64,000 nucleotides of DNA. Origin: an uncultured Lachnospiraceae bacterium (GTDB taxonomy: Bacteria > Bacillota > Clostridia > Lachnospirales > Lachnospiraceae). The stretch's first letter is position 1; every line of letters begins with the position of its first letter. A program made the position numbers and the translations under genes. Where the stretch lies: NCBI GenBank assembly GCA_910588825.1, contig CAJURF010000004.1:1-64000 (forward strand), written 5' to 3'. The notes beneath the pieces are model-generated. The model saw only the letters and a program-made list of their open reading frames with translations. It ran no database searches and had not been told where the DNA came from. This document shows positions 53,679 through 62,751 of the stretch, piece by piece.

Positions 53679-55058
53679 ATGAAAAAAAAGAAGGCGTTCA
53701 GCATCTTGCTAATTGCGTCTATGTCGGCGGGCATCCTATCCGGCTGCGGAAAACCGCCGGGTTCAGACGGTACATCGTCGGACGGGGAGGGCGGCGTCAT
53801 TAACATCTACAGCTGGAATGACGAGTTCCGCAAGCGTGTGGAGGCCGTTTATCCAGAAGTAAAGGAGACATCAAAGGATGGGACAATAACGGCTCTGAAA
53901 GACGGGACTGAAATCCACTGGATCATCAATCCCAATCAGGACGGCGTCTATCAGCAGAAGCTGGACGAGGCGCTGATTAGACAACCCGACGTATCCGATG
54001 AGGCCAAAGTGGATATCTTTTTGTCAGAGACAGACTACGTGAACAAATATACCGATGCCGAAGCGGACGTGGCCATGCCCCTGAAGGATCTGGGAATTGA
54101 CCCGGACAAGGATCTGGCAGACCAATATGATTTTACAAAAATGACAGCCTCTGACACAGAGGGCGTTCAAAGAGGTTCCACATGGCAGTGCTGCCCGGGA
54201 CTTCTAGTGTACAGGCGGGACATCGCCAAAGACGTGTTCGGAACAGATGATCCAGAGGAAATCGGCCAGAAGGTAAAAGATTGGGATACTATGCAGACCA
54301 CTGCAAAAGAACTGAAAAAGAAAGGGTATTTTACGTTTTCTTCCTACGCAGATACTTTCCGTCTGTACGGCAATAGCATTGAAAAAGCCTGGGTAAGCCC
54401 CGGCGAAACCACCATCCAGGTTGACCAGAAGATCATGGACTGGATCAAGGATTCCCAGGACTGGCTGGACGCTGGCTACCTGGACAAGAACATCAAAGGC
54501 CAGTGGAATGACGACTGGAACAAGGCCATGAGTTCTTCCGCAAAAGTATTCGCGTTCCTCTTCCCGGCGTGGGGAATCGACTTCACCCTGAACCCAAACT
54601 GGGACGGTGAAGACGGCGTATGGGCAGTTACCAATCCCCCGCAGGAATATAACTGGGGCGGCTCCTATGTTCATGCCTGTACTGGTACAGATAATCCGCA
54701 GCATGTAAAGGATATCATTCTCTCCGTAACTGCCGATAAAGAGAACCTGATGAAGATTTCCAAAGATTACTCTGATTTTACAAACACAACAAGCGGCATG
54801 AAAGAAGCGTCGGAAAACGACTCATTTGCGTCAGATTTTTTGGGCGGGCAGAACGCGTTCCAATATTTTGTGCCGGTTGCGGAGAGTATTCAGATCGCGC
54901 CCCTTTCCGCTTACGACCAGGGATGCGTGGAACTGATTCAGAATTCTTTCAACGATTATCTTCAGGGAAACGTAGACTTTGACAAGGCGAAGGAAAACTT
55001 CGAGACAGCAATCCTGGAGCGCTATCCGGAACTTACTGAGATTCAGTGGCCAAAGTAA
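53679..55058 (+). CDS. Carbohydrate ABC transporter substrate-binding lipoprotein
   Basis: 459-aa family 1 solute-binding protein. Lipoprotein signal with lipobox ILSGC (Cys23) followed by a Gly/Ser/Asp linker. The mature part begins VINIYSWNDEFRKRVEAVYP and contains hinge-type segments YFTFSSYADTFRLYGNSIEKAW and KVFAFLFPAWGIDF. Many tryptophans and acidic residues, as usual in oligosaccharide binders. GGAGG lies before the ATG at 53679; a TTG six bases earlier is not needed. Two permease genes follow; the ATPase is missing and is probably a shared MsmX-type protein encoded elsewhere. Confidence 0.93.
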   Translation: MKKKKAFSILLIASMSAGILSGCGKPPGSDGTSSDGEGGVINIYSWNDEFRKRVEAVYPEVKETSKDGTITALKDGTEIHWIINPNQDGVYQQKLDEALIRQPDVSDEAKVDIFLSETDYVNKYTDAEADVAMPLKDLGIDPDKDLADQYDFTKMTASDTEGVQRGSTWQCCPGLLVYRRDIAKDVFGTDDPEEIGQKVKDWDTMQTTAKELKKKGYFTFSSYADTFRLYGNSIEKAWVSPGETTIQVDQKIMDWIKDSQDWLDAGYLDKNIKGQWNDDWNKAMSSSAKVFAFLFPAWGIDFTLNPNWDGEDGVWAVTNPPQEYNWGGSYVHACTGTDNPQHVKDIILSVTADKENLMKISKDYSDFTNTTSGMKEASENDSFASDFLGGQNAFQYFVPVAESIQIAPLSAYDQGCVELIQNSFNDYLQGNVDFDKAKENFETAILERYPELTEIQWPK

Positions 55059-55109
55059 ACTACAGCGGGATCTGACGCCCCGATTCCCAATGGAAAGGAA
55101 TGACAGTCT

Positions 55110-56060
55110 ATGAAACAGAAACACAAAAAAATTAATTATGCCAAATGGGGATATCTTTTTATTATTCCCTTTTTCGCAAGTTTTTTCATTTTTTCTTTTA
55201 TTCCTCTGGTGGACACCATCCGGTACAGCTTCTTTGAATATTACCGCTCAGGAATTAAAGAAGTGGGCCCCAATTTTGTGGGAGCCGCGAATTATATCAA
55301 ACTTCTGGGTTCCGATATGCTGAAATACGCAGGGAACACTTTACTATTATGGCTGATAGGCTTTATCCCTCAGATAGTGGTCGCTTTAGTGCTGGCCCAG
55401 TGGTTTGTAGATACCCGCCTGAAAATACGAGGTTCTCAGTTTTTCAAGGTTGTGATTTACCTGCCAAACCTGATCATGGCGTCGGCATTTGCCATGTTAT
55501 TTTTCACCCTGTTTTCTTCAAACGGACCCATCAACGCCATTTTGATGTCTATGGGATGGCTCCGTGAACCCATTGATTTTCTGGGTACCGTAATGGGGAC
55601 CAGATCTCTGGTGGGATTGATGAACTTTCTCATGTGGTTTGGAAATTCAACAATTATGCTGATGGCTGCCATTATGGGCATCAGCCCGGATGTATTTGAG
55701 GCGTGCGAACTGGATGGATGTAACAGCATACAGAAATTTTTCTATATCACCCTTCCGCTGATCCGCCCCATCCTGGCCTATACGTTAATCAATTCCATAA
55801 TCGGCGGACTTCAGATGTTTGACGTTCCGCAGATTTTGACAAACGGACAAGGAACACCGGACCGTACATCCATGACCTTGATTATGTTCCTGAACAGCCA
55901 TTTGAAAAGCCGGAATTACGGTATGGCAGGTGCGTTATCTGTTTACCTGTTCATTGTCAGCGGTATTCTATGCTTTATTGTATACCGTATGACCAACAAT
56001 GATGACCCGGACGGCTCCAAAGCGGCTGCCAGAAAAGCAAAGAAACAAAGGAGGGGATAA
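55110..56060 (+). CDS. Carbohydrate ABC transporter permease (MalF/UgpA type)
   Basis: 316-aa inner-membrane permease with six helices. First helix YLFIIPFFASFFIFSFIPLV; the EAA loop is visible as PDVFEACELDGCNSIQKFFYITLPLIRPI (quoted positions about 190-220). The C-terminus is charged (RKAKKQRRG). AAAGGAATG precedes the ATG. It follows the binding-protein gene by 51 bases and precedes the second permease by five bases. Confidence 0.94.
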   Translation: MKQKHKKINYAKWGYLFIIPFFASFFIFSFIPLVDTIRYSFFEYYRSGIKEVGPNFVGAANYIKLLGSDMLKYAGNTLLLWLIGFIPQIVVALVLAQWFVDTRLKIRGSQFFKVVIYLPNLIMASAFAMLFFTLFSSNGPINAILMSMGWLREPIDFLGTVMGTRSLVGLMNFLMWFGNSTIMLMAAIMGISPDVFEACELDGCNSIQKFFYITLPLIRPILAYTLINSIIGGLQMFDVPQILTNGQGTPDRTSMTLIMFLNSHLKSRNYGMAGALSVYLFIVSGILCFIVYRMTNNDDPDGSKAAARKAKKQRRG

Positions 56061-56065
56061 AGCTT

Positions 56066-56911
56066 ATGAAATCGAAACAGCCAAACCATTTACGGAGTAT
56101 TCTCGCGCATATTGTGCTTGTCATTTTATCCTTTATGTGCCTGTTTTTCTTCTATATCCTGTTTGTAAACGCCACCCGGTCACATGCAGATCTGCAGAAA
56201 GGCTTTTCAGCGCTGCCAGGCAGTTATCTATTTGAGAATTTGAAAAACGTGGCAAACGACGGAACCTTTCCCATGTTTAGGGGAATTTTGAACAGCTTAA
56301 TCGTCTCCGGATGTTCTGCGGCAATCTGTACATATTTTTCGGCATTGACCGCCTATGGCCTGTATGCGTATGATTTCAAGTTAAAGAAAATAGCCTTTAC
56401 CTTTATTATGGCAATCCTTGTCATGCCCACACAGGTAACGGCGATGGGTTTTCTGCGGTTGATTACTAACATGGGAATGTACGATTCCCTGCTTCCGCTG
56501 ATCATTCCGTCTATTGCCTCCCCTGCAGTATTCTATTTCATGTATAGTTATCTGCAGTCCTCACTTCCCATGTCCCTCATTGAGGCGGCAAGAATTGACG
56601 GTTCCGGAGAGTTCCGGACTTTTAACCGGATTGTGCTTCCCATCATGAAACCGGCTATAGCAGTTCAGGCAATTTTCTCATTTGTGGGCTCATGGAACAA
56701 TTACTTCGTCCCGGCTCTGGTTATCCAGTCAAAAGAGAAAATGACCGTGCCCATTCTGATTGCCACACTCCGTGGCGCAGACTATATGAATTTTGACATG
56801 GGTAAAATCTATACTATGATTTTGGTGGCAATCGTTCCCATCATCATTGTATATCTGCTGCTGTCCAAGTTTATTATCGCAGGTGTAACGCTGGGCGGTG
56901 TAAAAGAGTAA
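56066..56911 (+). CDS. Carbohydrate ABC transporter permease (MalG/UgpE type)
   Basis: 281-aa partner permease with six helices. The N-terminal helix is IVLVILSFMCLFFFYILFVN; the EAA loop (about residues 170-195) contains SLIEAARIDGSGEFRTFNRI. The end GVTLGGVKE is the family terminus. AAGGAGGGG precedes the ATG. Forms the membrane channel with the upstream MalF-type protein. Confidence 0.94.
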   Translation: MKSKQPNHLRSILAHIVLVILSFMCLFFFYILFVNATRSHADLQKGFSALPGSYLFENLKNVANDGTFPMFRGILNSLIVSGCSAAICTYFSALTAYGLYAYDFKLKKIAFTFIMAILVMPTQVTAMGFLRLITNMGMYDSLLPLIIPSIASPAVFYFMYSYLQSSLPMSLIEAARIDGSGEFRTFNRIVLPIMKPAIAVQAIFSFVGSWNNYFVPALVIQSKEKMTVPILIATLRGADYMNFDMGKIYTMILVAIVPIIIVYLLLSKFIIAGVTLGGVKE

Positions 56912-56927
56912 CAAAATACAATCTTTT

Positions 56928-56987
56928 AAGACTGCTGTAGTGCAAATCTTTCCATTTTGGGAAAAATAATTATGGCAGTCTTTTCCC
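56928..56987 (+). terminator. Hairpin between the permease and GH3 genes
   Basis: AAGACTGC ... GCAGTCTT with an inner TTTCC/GGGAAA helix, followed by TTTTCCC. It may end part of the transporter transcript; the GH3 gene starts 85 bases later and may depend on read-through or its own weak promoter. Confidence 0.6.
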
Positions 56988-57071
56988 TGTGTGTTATACT
57001 TAATAATATCCATACAAATGACCTGGCCTGCGGGTACCGCTTGCCTATATATCTTCTGAAAGGAATAATTT

Positions 57072-59534
57072 ATGACAATGATTAATTATAAACATAGTGG
57101 AACACCGAAAACAGAGCCATCCAAACGGGAGACGGCCCACAGCCTGCTGGCCAGAAAAGCAGCTGCAGAGGGCATGGTTCTGTTGAAAAATGAAAACTTA
57201 CTCCCCTTGGATATTTCCACACCTGTTGCTCTGTTGGGCGGCGGCGGGGTTTATACGGTCAAGGGCGGCACCGGTTCCGGAGATGTGAATAACAGAGAAA
57301 GTGTATCTGTATATCAGGGATTAAAAGCAGCAGGCGCAGAGATTACAAGCCTGGACTGGATTACTGATTATGAAAAACGCTATGAAACTGCCAGGGCTGT
57401 CTGGAGAAAAAAAGTCTTACAGGCCGCCGCACAGGAGGAAAACCCCTTTGACGCCTATGCGGCAAATCCCTTTTCCCTGCCGGAAGGACGCCCTGTTACC
57501 GCAGTTGATGTGAAAGGGGCTTTTGCCGCGGTCTATGTAATCAGCCGTATTTCCGGAGAAGGAAGGGATCGGAGAAAGGCAGCGGGAGATTATTACCTGA
57601 GCTCAAAAGAACGGGAAGATCTTCTGTCTCTGGAGCAGGCAGGCATTCCTGTGGTTCTTCTCCTGAATACTGGCGGCCCCATTGAACTGACAGATATCCT
57701 GCAGGAAGCTCGTCATATCCAGGCAGTCCTAAACATTTCCCTTCCCGGACAGGAAGGGGGCCATGCGGCTGCAGATGTTTTATTTGGCCGCGCAGCGCCA
57801 GGGGGAAAACTCACTGCCACCTGGGCAAAACATTATGAAGACTATCCCTCAGCCGAAAGCTTTGGCATTATCAATGGGAATCTGGATCAGGAAATCTATC
57901 AGGAAGGAATTTATGTGGGTTACCGTTACTTTGATAGTTTTGACATCAAACCTTTATTTCCTTTTGGATATGGCCTATCTTACACCACATTTTCCATAAC
58001 ATTTGAAGGTCTGGAGACTGCAAAAGATGGGATCCGCCTGCTGGTTTCTGTAAAAAACACCGGAAATGTTCATTCTGGCAGAGAGGTGGTGCAGGCATAT
58101 ATAACGCCGCCCCAGACAGGCAGGGCCAAGGAATATCAGCGGCTGGCAGGTTTTGCAAAGACTGGGCTTTTAAAGCCCCAGGAAATGCAGAAGACAGTGG
58201 TTTTCATAGAGTACTCATCTCTTGCCGGTTATTCAGAACAGATGCATGCATGGGTGGTGGAAGCCGGAAAATACGGCCTGTGGATCGGCAGTGATTCGGC
58301 ATCTCTGAAACCTGCAGCATTTCTGACCGTCCAGGAACAGGTGATATTAACCCACACCAGGGAACTGTCCTGGAAAAAAGAAGTTTTTTCTGAGCTTGGC
58401 AAAGCCAAATCTGCTGTAAACAGAAACCAGGAGCAGCTAAGGCAGTCAGAAGAAGACGACCTGCCCCATTTCCCCATAACGCCTGTGAAAGAAAAGGAAG
58501 CCGTCTATCAGGCGCCCACGGCAGAAGAATATCCCCTTACAGAGCTGATTCCTCTCCTATATGGAAATATCACTCCAGGTACCGCCACACTTGGCTCCAC
58601 AGGGACTCGGGTGCCAGGGTCTGCCGGTGAGACCACGGAAGAGTTGGAAGAAAAATATGGCATCTGCTCCCTGATTATGGCCGATGGACCGGCAGGACTT
58701 CGTCTGAGGCAGAGTTATGAAGCAGACCGTAAGACAGGCATTGTATATGGAGCCAGTGTCCTGGGTTCTCTGGAAAATGGCTTTCTGGAAGAAGCAGAGC
58801 ATCATGAAAACGCGGATACTTATTATCATTACTGCACAGCCTTTCCTGTTGGAACCGCATTGGCACAGACCTGGGATACGGACTTGATGCGGGAATTTGG
58901 AGCGGCTATAGCTGTGGAAATGGAAGAATTTCATGTGAACCTGTGGCTGGCGCCGGGCATGAATATCCAAAGGAATCCCTTATGCGGCCGCAATTTCGAA
59001 TATTATTCCGAAGACCCTCTGCTGTCAGGACTTCTGGCCGCCGCCGTAACAGATGGTGTACAAAGCCGCAGAGGATGCGGCGTCACCCTCAAACACTTTG
59101 CCTGTAACAACCAGGAGGATAACCGGATGGACGTAGACGTGTGCATTTCTGAGCGGACACTCCGGGAAATTTACCTGCGGGGATTTCAGATTGCAATAAA
59201 GAAAAGCCGTCCTGCTGCTCTAATGTCCTCCTATAATCTGGTAAACGGCGTTCACTCGGCAAGTAACCAGGATCTGTGTACCACCATCGCTCGTGAAGAG
59301 TGGGGATTTGAGGGAGTGATTATGTCCGACTGGAACACAACAGCCCCCGAAAACGGCAGTGTGCCATGGCAGTGTATTGCTGCGGGAAACGACCTAATTA
59401 TGCCGGGAAATCCCAAAGATGATGAAAATATCCGAAAGGCGTATGAACAGGGAATGCTTTCCGAGGAAAAGATACGATGCAGTGCGGAGCGGATTCTTCG
59501 GATGATTGAAAGATTGGCCCAGAACGTGTCTTAA
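57072..59534 (+). CDS. GH3 beta-glucosidase with swapped domain order
   Basis: 820-aa cytosolic glycoside hydrolase of family 3, lacking a signal peptide. The order is inverted relative to typical GH3 enzymes: residues 20-330 are the GH3 C-terminal (alpha/beta sandwich) domain (LARKAAAEGMVLLKNENLLP, GKLTATWAKHYEDYP, LFPFGYGLSYTTF), then a fibronectin-like domain, and last the (beta/alpha)8 catalytic domain (about 520-815) with NIQRNPLCGRNFEYYSEDP, LKHFACNNQE and the nucleophile in GVIMSDWNT (Asp753). This permutation is known from rumen and gut Firmicutes (for example Ruminococcus albus). It would hydrolyse the short products not used by the phosphorylases. AAAGGAA before the ATG. Confidence 0.92.
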   Translation: MTMINYKHSGTPKTEPSKRETAHSLLARKAAAEGMVLLKNENLLPLDISTPVALLGGGGVYTVKGGTGSGDVNNRESVSVYQGLKAAGAEITSLDWITDYEKRYETARAVWRKKVLQAAAQEENPFDAYAANPFSLPEGRPVTAVDVKGAFAAVYVISRISGEGRDRRKAAGDYYLSSKEREDLLSLEQAGIPVVLLLNTGGPIELTDILQEARHIQAVLNISLPGQEGGHAAADVLFGRAAPGGKLTATWAKHYEDYPSAESFGIINGNLDQEIYQEGIYVGYRYFDSFDIKPLFPFGYGLSYTTFSITFEGLETAKDGIRLLVSVKNTGNVHSGREVVQAYITPPQTGRAKEYQRLAGFAKTGLLKPQEMQKTVVFIEYSSLAGYSEQMHAWVVEAGKYGLWIGSDSASLKPAAFLTVQEQVILTHTRELSWKKEVFSELGKAKSAVNRNQEQLRQSEEDDLPHFPITPVKEKEAVYQAPTAEEYPLTELIPLLYGNITPGTATLGSTGTRVPGSAGETTEELEEKYGICSLIMADGPAGLRLRQSYEADRKTGIVYGASVLGSLENGFLEEAEHHENADTYYHYCTAFPVGTALAQTWDTDLMREFGAAIAVEMEEFHVNLWLAPGMNIQRNPLCGRNFEYYSEDPLLSGLLAAAVTDGVQSRRGCGVTLKHFACNNQEDNRMDVDVCISERTLREIYLRGFQIAIKKSRPAALMSSYNLVNGVHSASNQDLCTTIAREEWGFEGVIMSDWNTTAPENGSVPWQCIAAGNDLIMPGNPKDDENIRKAYEQGMLSEEKIRCSAERILRMIERLAQNVS

Positions 59535-59699
59535 AAATGCTTTATGTCAACCATACGTCACAGTTTGCACCCAAGGGTATCATATGGGAGATTTGCTCCA
59601 AATGAAGGCGGCGCAGAGGGATGCGTCAACGGAATGAGGGGAAAATCTCCCGCAAAGCGGGGCATTTGGTAACTACATCTCGATTAATTATATTTTATA
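59535..59699. other. Intergenic with large stem-loop
   Basis: GGGAGATTTGCTCC (59586-59599) and GGGGAAAATCTCCC (59638-59651) pair with two mismatches, and CCAAATG/CATTTGG extends the fold across 59598-59668. It separates the convergent GH3 and MerR genes and probably acts as a terminator, though no T-run is evident. No gene seen. Confidence 0.5.
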
Positions 59700-60548
59700 T
59701 CATTCATTCCCATAGAACGCTTCAACCGCCTGTGCGATAAATTCTGCTGATCCTTCTCCATGCTGCTTATCTATCTTGGATTTTGTCGGCTCTGAGTTTT
59801 GGAACCACGCAAGGTATTTCATCATTCCAGCTTCTTCCTTTACCTGGGTAAGCTGTTTCATGACAAAACCATATTCGCCAATCAGTTCCTTTACTTCAAA
59901 GGAATCCGGGGAACAGTTTTTCTTCCCGGCAATTTTTTTTATGACGGCTTCTATACGCCTGCCATAGCTTTCTGCCACATCCCTGCCCAATGGATGGGCA
60001 GACGCTGCCTGATATGCCTCCTTTCCACCATACCATTCAACCATCTTTGCATATTTTTTCTGCATATCTTCTGATGACACTACATCCATATAATGGTTTT
60101 TCCATTCCTCAACGCCTCCAAATTCATCTACGGCAAGCTGACGTATCTTTTCCGGCATACGTTCATAAGTCTGCCGGAACATTTCTTCAATTTCTTTTCT
60201 GTCAAAAATCGCAAAATCCATTTTATTATCTCCTTTCAAAATCCTGTCAATGCTGGCGATCAGGCGTTCCATACGCTCTTTTTTTGCTGTCAGCATTTCC
60301 CTTTGCATTTGTAAAATCTGATTTCTATCACGAGCCGGATCCGCCATAATCACTTTGATTTCCTTCAGGGGAATATCAAACTCACGGAAGAACAACACTT
60401 GTTGTAATGTTTCCAGTGCTTTATCGTCATAAAGCCTGTATCCCGCTTCACTTTTTCCAGTCGGCTTTAACAGCCCGATTTCATCATAATAGTGGAGCGT
60501 GCGCACGCTGATACCTGTTAAATTTGATACTTCTTTTACTGTCTTCAT
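59700..60548 (-). CDS. MerR-family regulator with TipAS antibiotic-binding domain
   Basis: 282-aa transcription activator of the TipA class. N-terminal MerR winged helix (VSNLTGISVRTLHYYDEIGL, GYRLYDDKALETLQQVLFFR), dimerisation coiled coil (about 80-110), and a C-terminal TipAS domain (about 115-282: EEMFRQTYERMPEKIRQLA, MVEWYGGKEAYQAASAHPLG, GMMKYLAWFQNSE). TipAS domains bind thiopeptides and other cyclic antibiotics. It appears to regulate its own promoter through the palindrome at 60585-60606. No efflux gene is beside it. Confidence 0.92.
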   Translation of the reverse strand: MKTVKEVSNLTGISVRTLHYYDEIGLLKPTGKSEAGYRLYDDKALETLQQVLFFREFDIPLKEIKVIMADPARDRNQILQMQREMLTAKKERMERLIASIDRILKGDNKMDFAIFDRKEIEEMFRQTYERMPEKIRQLAVDEFGGVEEWKNHYMDVVSSEDMQKKYAKMVEWYGGKEAYQAASAHPLGRDVAESYGRRIEAVIKKIAGKKNCSPDSFEVKELIGEYGFVMKQLTQVKEEAGMMKYLAWFQNSEPTKSKIDKQHGEGSAEFIAQAVEAFYGNE

Positions 60549-60578
60549 AGCTGTCGGCCTCCTGTTCTTGATATATCC

Positions 60579-60609
60579 ACTTTAACCCATCACGTTCCGT
60601 GAGGGTCAA
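60579..60609 (-). promoter_or_regulatory. MerR-type promoter with stretched spacer and operator
   Basis: Minus strand TTGACC (60604-60609) and TAAAGT (60579-60584) are 19 bases apart, the over-long spacing typical of MerR-controlled promoters. The spacer contains the dyad ACCCTCACG-GAA-CGTGATGGGT (60585-60606). This is the textbook layout for activation by DNA unwinding. Confidence 0.8.
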
Positions 60610-60787
60610 TAGGTAATTTCAAATATTTTTGAATATACCACATTTCATGTGGGCGTGGGGGGGTATTGGAGCTTTTCTGTAAAAATCATCAATTTTCTCA
60701 AACTTCCTTACAAAATCCTGTCAAATTGCTGACATAACAATAAAGTGTATGGTCAAAAGGAATTTTGTATCTAAGGAGGGTTACGTT

Positions 60788-61237
60788 ATGTCAATGACTG
60801 TAGGTTATAAGCCTTACACAGGCACAATTAAAACAAACAGCGCACGGTACAAACGTACTAAAGCAATGTATGACGAAGGACATCCCAACGGAGAAGAAAC
60901 TAAGTCTGCTGCACAAGCAAAGGTTCAACAGGATTTACAAAATCTGAAAATGCTTAAGCAAATGCTTGGGCAAAAATATGATGACCTTGATTTTAAATTT
61001 AAAAATCCACTTGAAGCAGACGAAGAAACATTTATTCGTAATTATATGGGACTTTTTGATGAGGACGGTGATTTCGTAAATCCCTATGGTGTAGCGGGAA
61101 TGGACATTACAGGTAAAGACCCGTCCGAATTCCATAAAATAATAGATGTTTCCGAAACTGCCCGGCAAGATATGTTTGATGAAACAATGCGCCATTTCAT
61201 ACAAGCATTGTACGCAGCATTACCCGCAAAGATGTAG
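60788..61237 (+). CDS. Unknown 149-aa soluble protein
   Basis: Protein starting MSMTVGYKPYTGTIKTNSAR with a helical section (AAQAKVQQDLQNLKMLKQML), an acidic part (EADEETFIRNYMGLFDEDGD) and FVNPYGVAGMDITGKDPSEF. GGAGGG is well placed before the ATG at 60788; upstream codons are open but less likely. No family recognised and no signal peptide. The last residues (about from FIQALYAALPAKM) may be a novel end produced by a junction at about 61200, since a different frame continues with coding-like sequence beyond. So this may be a truncated gene. Confidence 0.6.
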   Translation: MSMTVGYKPYTGTIKTNSARYKRTKAMYDEGHPNGEETKSAAQAKVQQDLQNLKMLKQMLGQKYDDLDFKFKNPLEADEETFIRNYMGLFDEDGDFVNPYGVAGMDITGKDPSEFHKIIDVSETARQDMFDETMRHFIQALYAALPAKM

Positions 61238-61517
61238 AAAAACGCATTGTAAAAGTCAGAAGTAAATTTGCGTTAAAGCCGAGGCCATCTTTGGATATTA
61301 AGGTATAATCTATAAAACAGGTAACCATCAAGTCACTAAAGGGCAGCTGTCCACAGGGCGCAATGCACCACTTATACAGATATGGGAAGAAAATTATTTC
61401 TGTCAGATTACGCACCGGACTTGGGATGCTATCCTCCATGCCATAGGAAATGCCGTTGCTTGGGTTTTGCCCATACAACGGCATCAGCAATTCACTTATC
61501 AAGATACAGCAGAAATA
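61238..61517. other. Decayed stretch after the 149-aa gene
   Basis: No intact gene. One plus frame reads RKDVEKRIVKVRSKFALKPR up to a stop near 61313; a second plus frame without a start codon is open from 61302 to 61550 (YKTGNHQVTKGQLSTGRNAP ... ENYFCQITHRTWDAILHAIG). Both look like ends or middles of lost genes, but neither is recognised. Confidence 0.4.
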
Positions 61518-61691
61518 TTACATAGCATATTGCAGAAAGTTGGTGGGTGAGAAAGACAGCACAATCTCAATGTAAAATCTTTTCTGTCCACTATCATGCG
61601 TTCCCTTAATTCTTCTGCTTTTACAGCCGCTTCCATATGGACCGGCAATTACAATGACTTCTGGAAACCTTACCACATCATTTCCCGACAT
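61518..61691 (-). pseudogene. Zeta-toxin-like P-loop fragment
   Basis: From an ATG at 61691 the minus strand reads MSGNDVVRFPEVIVIAGPYG followed by SGCKSRRIKGTHDSG, and stops at 61518. PEVIVIAGPxGSGKS is the characteristic opening of Zeta-toxin/UDP-GlcNAc kinases. Here the P-loop is spoiled by an extra Cys (GSGCKS) and the rest of the kinase is missing. It is therefore a dead fragment if the assignment is right. Long opposing plus-strand frames in the same place complicate the call. Confidence 0.35.
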
Positions 61692-62181
61692 ACCCGCGCC
61701 TCCCGTCCGGATATTCAAGATATGCCTTCTGAGTTTCATCGTCATATCCAGCAACAGGCAAACCCTTTTATCGTATAAATGCAAATTGGGCTGAACGCAC
61801 AGGAATTGCCAGCGTTTTCGCCATTTGGAGCCGCCCTCCCCCATTCAAACTGGTTCCATCTGGATTATATTTCTAGATCATCCCTGCTCTGCGTCATCCT
61901 TAGAGTTTCTTTACAAAAATCATTTGTCTATATCATTCCACAACCAGAATTTGGACAAATGAAACAAATAAGGAATGCAGATAAATTATCGACCAATCCT
62001 AAAAAGTATTATATACTTGGCTAAGAAACTGTAAGAAAATAACTTCATAAAATGCAACCATCCGTAAAAAAACACGAATTATATTCACAGAAGGCCTTTA
62101 AATCGTCAAATAAATTAAGATGCTCTCAGAAGTCCTGCCAGGAATTTTTCTGATGACATCCACTGCAAAGGGAGGTTCCTC
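61692..62181. other. Intergenic region before the sigma factor
   Basis: No supported gene. At 62053-62078 TGCAAC, 16 bases and CGAA recall the -35/-10 spacing of ECF sigma promoters (TGAAAC-N16-CGTA type), about 105 bases before the sigma gene, so autoregulation is possible but weakly supported. Confidence 0.35.
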
Positions 62182-62751
62182 ATGGAAGATACAAAAATCG
62201 TCGATTTATTTTGGAACCGGGATGAAGCCGCTCTGGAAAAAGCCAGCAGTAAATATACTCCTTTCTGCTTTCATATCGCATGGAACATTCTAATGAACCG
62301 GGAGGATTCAGAGGAATGCGTAAATGATACATGGTTTGCCGCCTGGAGATACATCCCACCTAAGAAGCCCGCCGTTCTCTCCAGCTTTCTGGGGAAAATC
62401 ACCCGCGGCTTCGCAATAGACAAGCTGAGAAAAAAATATGCTTCAAAAAGAACAGACATGCATATGACCAGCCTGAATATCCTGGAAGAAACACAGATGC
62501 TCAATCAGGCACTGGAAAGCCCTTTGGAAGACCACGTACAGGAGCAAGAGCTCCTGCAGATTATCAATGAATTCCTGTATCACCTCAAAGAAAAAGATCA
62601 GGATATTTTTATACGCCGATACTGGTACATGGATTCCATTGAAGAAATAGCCAAAAGGCACCGTAATTCAGTGAGTTCCATAAAGTCAAATCTATTTCGC
62701 ACAAGAAAAAAGCTTAGAAAAAAATTGATGGAAGAGAGGTACTTACCATGA
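62182..62751 (+). CDS. ECF-type RNA polymerase sigma factor
   Basis: 189-aa sigma-70-family factor with only regions 2 and 4. Region 2: NREDSEECVNDTWFAAWRYIPPKKPA and FLGKITRGFAIDKLRKKYA, lacking the longer region 1/3. Region 4: EKDQDIFIRRYWYMDSIEEIAKRHRNSVSSIKSNLFRTRKKL. GGGAGG precedes the ATG. Its stop overlaps the next start (ATGA), the usual coupling of sigma and regulator in the DUF4179-linked clostridial ECF group. Confidence 0.92.
   Translation: MEDTKIVDLFWNRDEAALEKASSKYTPFCFHIAWNILMNREDSEECVNDTWFAAWRYIPPKKPAVLSSFLGKITRGFAIDKLRKKYASKRTDMHMTSLNILEETQMLNQALESPLEDHVQEQELLQIINEFLYHLKEKDQDIFIRRYWYMDSIEEIAKRHRNSVSSIKSNLFRTRKKLRKKLMEERYLP

Noticed and set aside
61596..62024. Two in-frame plus-strand open frames separated by one stop
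   Set aside because: No ribosome binding site; they oppose the Zeta-like frame and match nothing I know.
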